DNA from: Melioribacter sp051488685
Lineage (GTDB): Bacteria > Bacteroidota > Ignavibacteria > Ignavibacteriales > Melioribacteraceae
NCBI RefSeq assembly: GCF_051488685.1
Contig: NZ_JBPSEH010000001.1
Span: forward strand, 1 to 64,000
Length of the DNA: 64,000 bases
Direction of reading: 5' to 3'
Under the pieces are notes generated by a model that worked only from the letters and a program-made list of their open reading frames with translations, searched no databases and was not told where the DNA came from. Positions 1 through 7,251 of this stretch are shown here, in pieces (the first letter of the stretch is position 1; every line of letters begins with the position of its first letter). The position numbers and the translations under genes were made by a program.

Positions 1-65
1 GCCACCAGCGCCGGGGTTTTTAGAAAATTATTTTTTTTGCAGTACCTCCTTATTAATTTATGATT

Positions 66-150
66 TTGCCATATAACTATTACTTATACTGCACAGATTT
101 ATTAGTTAAAGAAGGTAGATATGCGTGCAGATGCATATCTACTTTCCAAT
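66..150. repeat. Integrase 3'-flank repeat, copy 1, with perfect palindrome
   Basis: Just past the stop of the integron-type integrase lies a perfect inverted repeat at 115-142, with 10-bp arms (GTAGATATGC / GCATATCTAC) around an 8-nt loop. The surrounding sequence is repeated near 2565-2640 in the same orientation; the core 118-142 matches 2613-2637 at 22 of 25 positions. It could be a recombination site, a transcription terminator of the integrase gene, or the end of a mobile unit. A strong Shine-Dalgarno-like AAGGAGGT on the minus strand near 42-50 has no convincing start codon before the window edge. Confidence 0.6.
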
Positions 151-219
151 TGTTTTCAAATTTTCTTAAAATCTCAATATTTAAAAATAGCTCTTGCATA
201 TCTATCATCATGCCATATT

Positions 220-1227
220 TCAGTCTAACGGACTCTTAACCCCCAATCCTCTATTGAGAACATGGGTGTAAATCATAGTGGTTTTAATAGAATTGTGCCC
301 AAGTAATTCTTGTATGGTTCGTATATCATATCCGTTTTCTAGTAAGTGAGTTGCGAATGAATGTCTGAATGTATGCGGGCTTGCAGGTTTTGTAATTCCT
401 GCTTTCTTTACTGCTTCTTTCACAGCTCGTTGTACCGTACTCTGGTGAATATGCCACCTTAAAATTAATCCACTTTCCTTATCTTTAATAAACTTATCTG
501 CAGGAAAAGCATACTGCCATCCAAACTCTTTTCCGGCATTTGGATATTTTTTCTTCAGTGCATAAGGTAAAATTGTTTCTCCCTTCCCCTTTTTCAAATC
601 GTCTTTGTGCTGTAAGAAAACTATATTTAAATGTTTCTTTAATTCCGGAATTATTGAATCAGGAAGAATTGTGTGTCGATCCTTCTCGCCTTTACCATCC
701 CTTACAAGAATCTGCTTATAATCAAAATCTATATCTTTAATTCTTAGCTTTAATGCTTCAGTTAATCTTAAACCACTGCCATAAAGTAATGAAACAATTA
801 ATTTATTCGTTCCTTGTATATTCTTAAATACATTAGCTACTTCTCTTTTAGATAATACAACCGGCAGATGTTTCACTCTCGTTGATCGCTTAATATTTTC
901 AATCCACCCTACATCTTTATTCAAAATATTTTTGTAAAGATAAAGTATACCCTGTAAAGCCTGGTTTTGAGTAGCACTGGAAACATGATGATTAGTAGCA
1001 AGATTGTTTATGAATGCTTTTATTTCTTCAGCACCCATATCTTTTGGATGACGCTTATTATGGAAGTAAATAAACCGCTTAATCCAATTCGTATAAGCAG
1101 TCTCAGTTTTTCTACTGTAGTGAGCCGTACGCATAGCAATGCGTACCTGCCCGAGCAGTTTCGGTTTGTGTTTTTCAGTTTGAAATATCTTCGGGTCTGA
1201 AGAAATATTTTGCTTCCCACCTTGCAA
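220..1227 (-). CDS. intI: Integron-type tyrosine recombinase (IntI family)
   Basis: A 335-residue site-specific recombinase of the phage-integrase fold. The catalytic set is complete: Arg154 (in YGSGLRL), Lys179, His285, Arg288 (HTFRHSFATHLL), His311 (LLGH) and the nucleophile Tyr320 (MIYTHVLNRG). The N-terminal SAM-like domain carries the HYS-RTE-AY-WI signature. The insertion at about residues 227-262 (KKYPNA, WQYAFP, then RWH) is the extra patch that separates IntI from XerC/XerD. The start is a TTG at 1227; the next Met (residue 32) would cut into the core-binding domain. No run of attC-like sites or cassettes is visible beside it, so it may be a solo or relic integron integrase. The 5' and 3' flanks recur at 2565-2860. 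The family assignment is firm; activity and substrate are unknown. Confidence 0.9.
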   Translation of the reverse strand: MQGGKQNISSDPKIFQTEKHKPKLLGQVRIAMRTAHYSRKTETAYTNWIKRFIYFHNKRHPKDMGAEEIKAFINNLATNHHVSSATQNQALQGILYLYKNILNKDVGWIENIKRSTRVKHLPVVLSKREVANVFKNIQGTNKLIVSLLYGSGLRLTEALKLRIKDIDFDYKQILVRDGKGEKDRHTILPDSIIPELKKHLNIVFLQHKDDLKKGKGETILPYALKKKYPNAGKEFGWQYAFPADKFIKDKESGLILRWHIHQSTVQRAVKEAVKKAGITKPASPHTFRHSFATHLLENGYDIRTIQELLGHNSIKTTMIYTHVLNRGLGVKSPLD

Positions 1228-1340
1228 AAAATATATCCCTTTCTTCTCTGATTAAAACTTATGAATTTACATAAGATTTGTCAAGATTTAGTTGATTTTT
1301 TTAATCCTCTACATTATGAAGCTATTTAAGTCATTAAATC

Positions 1341-1525
1341 ATTAGCCACGAATTTCACTAATTATTCACGAATTTATGATTTATCCCAATAGTGGTTATG
1401 GCATCTATTGTTTATTGATTTGTTTTTAATCACCTACTAAAAAACTTTTCATAATCTTAGAGTTGATTATTTGTTTAATCCAAATTTTATCTGTGAAAAA
1501 ACTGTGTTTTCTGTGGTTAAATTTT
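1341..1525. repeat. Imperfect inverted extragenic repeats with spaced CAC motifs
   Basis: The segment 1341-1376 (ATTAGCCACGAATTTCACTA and onward) and the reverse complement of about 1489-1525 line up without gaps, with CCAC, CAC and CAC at the same spacing. About 20 of 33 positions agree by eye. The arms lie roughly 110 bp apart in non-coding DNA upstream of intI. Short intergenic sequences of this type are familiar from Bacteroidota and Chlorobi genomes, but I cannot name a family. Confidence 0.35.
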
Positions 1526-1629
1526 TCTTAACTTGAATGTAAAAGAAAAAAATAATATTACTTCAGCATTAACTATCTTCAAACCTTAAAAATCAGAACA
1601 AAGTTTATATTATTTTTGTAACTAAGTAA

Positions 1630-1806
1630 TTGAAGGAGATTGAAATCGAAGGAATTATTTCAAGAGTTGAGAGCAAAGATTATTATGTATATGAGTTAAA
1701 ATCTCATAATCAGATCCGTTGTGTTCTGAGGAGAACATTCGAAAAGGAATTTTTAAAGAGTTGTTACCAAACTCGCTTAATTCAATCAAGAATATTCATC
1801 GTTTGA
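1630..1806 (+). pseudogene. Fragment resembling the N-terminal OB-fold of RsgA GTPase
   Basis: A TTG-started frame of 58 codons reads IEGIISRVESKDYYVYEL and then RCVLRRTFEKEF before running into unrelated residues and a TGA. The pattern of a short beta-strand opening, SKDYYV, and R/K-C-x-L-R-x-x-F-x-K-E-F resembles the start of the ribosome-assembly GTPase RsgA (YjeQ). The GTPase domain is absent here and elsewhere in the window. It is probably a truncated remnant left by rearrangement in the island. The assignment rests on pattern memory only. Confidence 0.4.
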
Positions 1807-2005
1807 TCAACACTTTACGGTATTGTACATAAAATGCTGCCCAAAACTGCAATGTAAAATTGAAAAGCAATGCCAATAATTATTTATAAATTTGTTTTAT
1901 TCACCATACTCAAAAAGTAATTATTTTTTCAACTCAACAATAACATTTTTAGAATGCCGCAATGTTTAAAGCAGTCGCTTTGATTTGAGGGTTATAACGT
2001 ATTTT

Positions 2006-2545
2006 CTACAGACTAGCAATTCTATAAGTTGCAATTACCAAAAGATGACTTAGAATACCCACTGTAAAAAAATAACCAATTTGTTTAAAATCTATCATGA
2101 GTTTATAACTAGCTCTTATGACAATTAAAAGCAATATTAAAAGAACTATTATTCCTGCTGTATATGTACCGATTCCCATTATTATTGATATTCTTGTTTC
2201 ATCTTGTTGACTAAATCCTCCAAAGACTAGTGAAAAAAAACGAAATACGAATTGAAAGAATAAAACTGGGTAAGCATATATCATTGAATATTTCTCTAAA
2301 ATTAAAAGAGATATCACAGCCACCAGTATAGTAAACGCAGGTCCACCGATACTTACATATAAATTATGACTTTCATCTAAATAATGTCCACCTTCAGGCC
2401 AAACATAGTTTAGACTATATATCATTTTGTTCCCTAGATATTCTCCTACTAACCAATGCCCGAATTCGTGGAATAGATAAGAAAAATAAGATATAGGAAT
2501 AAATAATAAATAAAGTCTAATTGATATTTTTTTATCAACGGTCAC
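2006..2545 (-). CDS. Small M50-like membrane metalloprotease homologue
   Basis: A 179-residue integral membrane protein with about four or five hydrophobic segments. Near residues 26-30 it has HEFGHWLVGEYLGN, the HExxH zinc motif inside a membrane helix that typifies M50 (site-2-protease-like) enzymes. The usual second M50 motif (NxxPxxxxDG) is not evident in the C-terminal half, so it may be a degenerate or M50B-like short form. The start is GTG at 2545 with no strong ribosome-binding site. It lies alone between the integrase and its second flank copy, in A+T-rich accessory DNA, with no obvious operon partner. Substrate unknown. Confidence 0.6.
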   Translation of the reverse strand: MTVDKKISIRLYLLFIPISYFSYLFHEFGHWLVGEYLGNKMIYSLNYVWPEGGHYLDESHNLYVSIGGPAFTILVAVISLLILEKYSMIYAYPVLFFQFVFRFFSLVFGGFSQQDETRISIIMGIGTYTAGIIVLLILLLIVIRASYKLMIDFKQIGYFFTVGILSHLLVIATYRIASL

Positions 2546-2564
2546 AAATTGATATTTTTTAATT

Positions 2565-2860
2565 TTACGTTATGAATATTACTCATACTATGTTTATTAC
2601 TTAATTTACATGGATGTGCGTGCAGCTTCATATCTACGTACTAGCCACTTTTTACTAAGTATTTCTATCTGTATTCCATATGATATAATAAGCAGCTCCA
2701 AAGCAATGAGTATCTTATCAAGTAGTTCCGGATTTTCAGAATTATTAATTCAGCAGTTAAGAGAAGTATTTAGCTTTCCACTTTGCAAAAAATATTTCCG
2801 TTATTCTTGCTTGAAATTATGATTTTTGGATTGACTTGTCAAGTTAGAATCATTCTTTTT
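2565..2860 (-). repeat. Decayed, internally deleted copy of the integrase element flanks
   Basis: Both ends of the IntI unit are present here in the same order and orientation, but only about 150 bp apart instead of about 1,060. The 3'-flank part at 2565-2640 matches 66-142, including the palindrome core. The 5' part at 2765-2856 matches 1202-1298, including 13 identical bases TTGCAAAAAATAT at 2783-2795 versus 1222-1234. The latter covers the integrase start codon (TTG CAA, reading L-Q-S-G-K against L-Q-G-G-K), followed here by a stop codon. Weaker similarity continues to about 2985 (CTTTCATAAT...TTTAATCC against 1447-1481). It looks like a second element whose recombinase gene was deleted. 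Confidence 0.55.
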
Positions 2861-2996
2861 CTTCTTGTTTATATCAATTCAATATTTATGTAAATTTTTT
2901 TGGTCATTCCACCAAGTTTATTTTTATAAAAATTCCGATACAGAACTAAATACCTTTCATAATACTTTAGATTAATCATTTAATCCGTATTATTTG

Positions 2997-5867
2997 TTAG
3001 TTAAGGATTTCTTTAATTAAATCTAAAATTTTGTTGTTACTGAATTGAGTTTTAAACTCAATTTTTATTTTTCCATCAAAGAACTTTTCGGCATGTTTAA
3101 TTTTCATTTTTTCTTCTTCACTCAATCCGCTTGCATCTGGATAATTTTTGCATTCCACCACAAAGTGCAGTTTCTGCTCTCCGGTACTATTTTTTACCAC
3201 ATAGGCAAAGTCAGGTGAATAGGTTTTGCCACCTGCCACAGGAATTTTAATGGAGTTCTTAGGAATTTTTGTAAAGACAATGACTTCCTCAATATCTGTT
3301 TGTATATTTGATTTTTCTAGGTCGGAGTCATAATATAATTCTTCGAAGAAATAAGAGTCTGCGACATTTTCATCAGAAAACAATACACCTACATCAGAAG
3401 CCGAAATTTCTTTCAGCACATTTCCTTTTTCGTCTGTTAGCTTGGTAGGATGAATGCTATTTTTAACCTTTTTGTATTCTATTGAGTATTTATCAAAGGC
3501 TTGTGTCATTAGGAAAAGGTCAAAATTCTGTTTTATAGTTCTCAGTGTCGATTGGTTAAGATAATTATTAATATCAGTTTTTGCTTTAATAATTGATTGA
3601 TGCAATGTTACAATGTTAATGTTAAGCGATTTTGAGAGTTCTTTCAAAAAATCACTATATTTCATCGTAGCAATAGATTCAGTCTTTGGTTTGTAAACGG
3701 ATATAGTCTCTTTCGCCACCGCTTTATTATCCCTGGTTTCAACCTTTGAAATTCTTTCAATAATTCCGTCTGAAATAAATTTATCTTTTTGTGTTTTCAA
3801 AAATTCCGTAAATAAAGCCTTGAAATTTGATTCGTTTTCAAACTTATATTCAAGAACAACTTTTTCATTAAGCTTTTCCCAGAGTTCTTTTAACTCATCA
3901 TACTTCGATGTCCTTACCGTGACCTTTTTCTTTGGATCAGTGGCTTTACGAACTTTATTAGAGTTTACACCTTCGAAAATAAGCGGGAAATTTTCTTTGA
4001 TAAAGTTAAAACCATTTTCTTTAAAATCATTGTTTCTTTTGATAACTCCTTTTTCATCAAGATATTCTAATAAATTTTCATCGTTTGTAAATTTATCGGA
4101 GTATTTTTGTAAAATAATTTTTATCAATGGATTAACACTTGTATAGGTTTGTTCAATAGAAACAGCTCCCGATTTTTCGTTAATTTCATTAACCAGCTTA
4201 TCGACAAAATCGCTTTCGGTAAAATCTACAAAATAGTGTAGATAAAACTGTTCGTCTTTTACTCGATTACCATATTCGTTAACAGGCAAACGCAATCCTC
4301 GGCCAACTTCCTGCAATTTAGATATTTCGCTACCGCTGCTTCTCAGCTTACAAATCTGAAATACATTAGGATTATCCCATCCTTCGCGTAATGTCCATTT
4401 GGAAAAAATAAATCGTCTTGGATTTTCCAGATCAAGTATTGCTTGTTTATCATGAAGAATTTCATTGATTTCTGCTTCTATTTTTTCATCATTTTCGATA
4501 TTATCTTTTGAAAAATATCCACCGTGCGTTGCAGAAATGTCAATTAACGTTTTTTCAAGATATGATTTATATAAAGGATCCGTTTCGTTTTTTATTAATT
4601 TTTCTATTTCTGCCTTTACATAAGTTTCAACTGTTCTGCGGATATAACCATCCTTATTTCTGTATTCATCAATATTATCAATAAAGAAAAGCGTTAAAGG
4701 TTTGATTTTTACTTCTCTTGTTAAAAGTTGTTTTTCTATTTCAAAATGGTGCTTTATTGCCTGTTTTATCATTGTCTCCTGTAATTTTTCAGCATACGAG
4801 TAAGGGTTTATTTTATCGCCCTTCTTCATTTCTAAGCCGTTTGACAAAATAACAGTGCTTTTGTTAAGTTTCTCTATGAACAATTCCTTCATTTCCGGAT
4901 GAACTTTAGCAAGACTTTCTTTTTTTGCAACTTTTACTGTGTTTCGTTCGGCATTTTGAATTAATTCAAAGCTGGCTTCTTTTCCATCAGAATCGATGAA
5001 CCTTACAATTGCATTTTTACCGCTTTCAAATTCAGTAATGTGCCCAATTACGCCTTTAACTAAATTTCTGTTAAATGCATCTACGGCTGTTAATTTATAT
5101 ACCAGATTTTCATATTCTGTAAATGTTGCCCCATATCGCAAAATAAATTGGGGTTTCATTTTCTGAATGTTTTCCCAGGTCTTATTTTCTTGTGCAAACT
5201 TATGAGGCTCGTCAATAATCATAAAAGGATTTACCGCTGCAATAGCATCAAAAGGAATAGTGTATTTATCAAACAAACCTTTATCAAAGCTCTTTTGCAT
5301 TGTTTCGGAATTAATCATACCTGCATTAATGATCATAACCTGAATGCTGTTTTTTTCAAAATTTCCGGCATTTACAAAGCTACTTACTGCCGCTGGTATG
5401 GATGACTTTTTGTTTTTATTACTTTTCTGACTTTCTACAATATGTAAATTCAATATTTTGCCGTATTGCTCTTTGAAATGTTCACGGCAACTTTCAGACT
5501 TTAAAAAATCTACTGTTCCAGCTTTGATAGATAAAGTGGGCACAACGATGATAAATTTAAAGACACCGTAAAGTCTATTGAGTTCGAAAATAGTTTTGGT
5601 ATAGGTATAGGTTTTCCCTGTCCCTGTTTCCATCATGATATCAATGATGTTGCTTTTCTTAAACCCTTCGGTAATTGTGTTGTTACGTTGAATGTTTTCA
5701 ATATTTCTTTTGTACTGTAAACCAGACTCCCAAATTAACGAAGGATTAACATAATTTTTGTTTACATCAGTGGGGAAGGTAATTTGTAAGTTTTCAAAAA
5801 CCGCAACGGTATTATCTACTGCTTGTTTCTGATGGGCTAAATCTTTTTCAAAATTAAAGCCTTTCAT
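2997..5867 (-). CDS. res: Type III restriction enzyme, Res subunit
   Basis: A 956-residue superfamily 2 helicase-nuclease, the ATP-dependent translocation and cleavage subunit of a Type III restriction-modification system. Walker A METGTGKTYTYTKT lies at about 80-90, the DEAD-like Walker B MIIDEPHKF near 220, and helicase motif VI-type EVGRGLRLPVN in the middle. The C-terminus carries a PD-(D/E)xK nuclease core: TYSPDFAYVV then VVECKN. Length and domain order fit intact Res proteins. Its ATG overlaps the stop of the upstream AlbA_2 gene by four bases, implying translational coupling. It needs the Mod subunit (7252-9333) for target recognition. Confidence 0.93.
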   Translation of the reverse strand: MKGFNFEKDLAHQKQAVDNTVAVFENLQITFPTDVNKNYVNPSLIWESGLQYKRNIENIQRNNTITEGFKKSNIIDIMMETGTGKTYTYTKTIFELNRLYGVFKFIIVVPTLSIKAGTVDFLKSESCREHFKEQYGKILNLHIVESQKSNKNKKSSIPAAVSSFVNAGNFEKNSIQVMIINAGMINSETMQKSFDKGLFDKYTIPFDAIAAVNPFMIIDEPHKFAQENKTWENIQKMKPQFILRYGATFTEYENLVYKLTAVDAFNRNLVKGVIGHITEFESGKNAIVRFIDSDGKEASFELIQNAERNTVKVAKKESLAKVHPEMKELFIEKLNKSTVILSNGLEMKKGDKINPYSYAEKLQETMIKQAIKHHFEIEKQLLTREVKIKPLTLFFIDNIDEYRNKDGYIRRTVETYVKAEIEKLIKNETDPLYKSYLEKTLIDISATHGGYFSKDNIENDEKIEAEINEILHDKQAILDLENPRRFIFSKWTLREGWDNPNVFQICKLRSSGSEISKLQEVGRGLRLPVNEYGNRVKDEQFYLHYFVDFTESDFVDKLVNEINEKSGAVSIEQTYTSVNPLIKIILQKYSDKFTNDENLLEYLDEKGVIKRNNDFKENGFNFIKENFPLIFEGVNSNKVRKATDPKKKVTVRTSKYDELKELWEKLNEKVVLEYKFENESNFKALFTEFLKTQKDKFISDGIIERISKVETRDNKAVAKETISVYKPKTESIATMKYSDFLKELSKSLNINIVTLHQSIIKAKTDINNYLNQSTLRTIKQNFDLFLMTQAFDKYSIEYKKVKNSIHPTKLTDEKGNVLKEISASDVGVLFSDENVADSYFFEELYYDSDLEKSNIQTDIEEVIVFTKIPKNSIKIPVAGGKTYSPDFAYVVKNSTGEQKLHFVVECKNYPDASGLSEEEKMKIKHAEKFFDGKIKIEFKTQFSNNKILDLIKEILN

Positions 5868-7249
5868 TTTCCGCCCTCAGTTTTTAGTTGTTTTTGCAAC
5901 TCTTTTCCTTTTTCTGTAAGGCGATATTTTTGTTTACTACTGGTAGGTTTATCAGGAATAGTAGGTTCAACCAATCCCAGTTGAATAGATTTTTCAAGAT
6001 ACTCTTTTCTGAAATGCTCTCTATCCGATAAATTAAGTTTTTTTTGAAGCTCACTTCTTGAGAATTCACCATCCAGTATTTTTATAATCTCAAGAACTTG
6101 CTGGGTGACTTGCTGGGTGACTTGCTGGGTGACCTGCCCGGCTTTTTCTTCTTTTTTAAGATATTCAACTACTTCTTCGTCGGAATAAAAGATGGTTTTA
6201 GTAAAATTCTCTGTAAACTTAAAAGAATCTCTGCTATAAAACTGTAGTATTCTTGGCAAACCTGACCCTAATTGCTCCACCAATTCAAGATCTTTAAAAA
6301 TACGCATTAGTTCCTTGTTTCGTGGAACCGATACCCCATCAAAAAATTCCTCTATAGATAAAAACTCTGGTAGTGATCCGGCAGATATTATTTCTATTCT
6401 ATCGTCAAAAATTTCAAATTTTGGTGGCACTTCTCTTGTGTAGTCATTATGTACAATGGCATTAATAATGGCTTCGCGCAATGCCACCGGTTGCCATAGC
6501 CGTTTTTCTATTCTTTCTTTGGGGGTAATGCGGGCATAAACTCTGTTTTCTATATCAATCTTATCCAGTACACTTTTGGTTGCTTTAATTAGTGAACAGT
6601 ATCCAAGTTCGGTATTTTCAATCAAGTTAACTCTATCTTTTCCAGAATATTTTGCTACTTTAAATGATATACCATTTTCATCGGCAAGAAGATAAGCCAC
6701 ATAATTTAAGTGCCCATCATCGGTAAGTAGTTCAAGATTTTTTTTGAACTGTTTGTTAAGCGGCTTGCCCTTTTCTTCGTAGTAAATGCGCAATTGTTCA
6801 AAGGTTAAATCCTGTCGGGGTGACTTTATTTTACCGATGGAATTTCTTGCTCTTTTTGCAAAAAGTTCATCAATCATTTTTTGCGACATTGGTTGAGCGG
6901 CGGTACCTATACGAATAAAACATCCTTTTTCGGTCATCCCATATCTTTTCTTAAAGTACGGCTTTTCGCTTCCACTTGCTACGATAATCTTAATAACAGA
7001 TTTACCTTCTTTTGTTTCCTCAACAACATCAAAAAGGCCCAGTGCAGAAGGTTGAATATTATTTTTTATACGGTCTATGATTTTTAGTATGGTTTTATCC
7101 AGATTGGAAACACCTACCACTTTACCCGAATTATCTATTCCAATATAAATAAATCCCCCTTCGCGATAATTTAAAAAAGCAATAACTTCTTTTTCTAGAT
7201 CAAGATCATCCGTATATTGGCTTTTAAATTCTATACGGGTTGTTTCCAT
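5864..7249 (-). CDS. AlbA_2/Schlafen-like ATP-binding protein in Type III R-M operon
   Basis: A 461-residue protein in three parts. Residues 1 to about 115 form an AlbA_2 (Schlafen AlbA-like, formerly AAA_4) domain: RIEFKSQY, GGFIYIGIDNSGKVVG. About 230-340 resembles the HATPase_c_4 domain of RecG-like transcriptional regulators (REAIINAIVHNDYT, GSGLPRIL). A repetitive Q-V-T-Q linker then leads to a C-terminal winged-helix region. Such proteins are often annotated as RecG-like helicases, but no SF2 helicase motifs are present. It sits two bases after mod and overlaps res by four, so it is a built-in member of this system. Its role is unproven: regulator, nuclease-linked effector and nucleic-acid sensor are all possible. 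Confidence 0.85.
   Translation of the reverse strand: METTRIEFKSQYTDDLDLEKEVIAFLNYREGGFIYIGIDNSGKVVGVSNLDKTILKIIDRIKNNIQPSALGLFDVVEETKEGKSVIKIIVASGSEKPYFKKRYGMTEKGCFIRIGTAAQPMSQKMIDELFAKRARNSIGKIKSPRQDLTFEQLRIYYEEKGKPLNKQFKKNLELLTDDGHLNYVAYLLADENGISFKVAKYSGKDRVNLIENTELGYCSLIKATKSVLDKIDIENRVYARITPKERIEKRLWQPVALREAIINAIVHNDYTREVPPKFEIFDDRIEIISAGSLPEFLSIEEFFDGVSVPRNKELMRIFKDLELVEQLGSGLPRILQFYSRDSFKFTENFTKTIFYSDEEVVEYLKKEEKAGQVTQQVTQQVTQQVLEIIKILDGEFSRSELQKKLNLSDREHFRKEYLEKSIQLGLVEPTIPDKPTSSKQKYRLTEKGKELQKQLKTEGGK
6096..6131 (-). repeat. Three perfect 12-bp tandem repeats inside the AlbA_2 gene
   Basis: The unit ACTTGCTGGGTG (plus strand) occurs three times with no mismatch and encodes the in-frame QVTQ-QVTQ-QVTQ linker before the C-terminal winged helix. 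Because the unit is a multiple of three, gain or loss by slippage would change linker length without breaking the frame. Confidence 0.9.
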
Positions 7250-7251
7250 TG

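Noticed and set aside
1990..2575. Integron cassette with an attC site around the M50-like gene
   Set aside because: GTTATAAC-like bases occur at both ends of the gene, but I could not pair proper R'/R'' and L'/L'' boxes, and the gene points towards intI.
2610..2822. Plus-strand 70-codon reading frame
   Set aside because: It lies entirely within the decayed copy of the integrase flanks and has no ribosome-binding site or protein-like conservation.
5864..7249. RecG helicase
   Set aside because: The protein has AlbA_2 and HATPase_c_4-like regions but no SF2 helicase motifs; the RecG-like name is a common mis-annotation.
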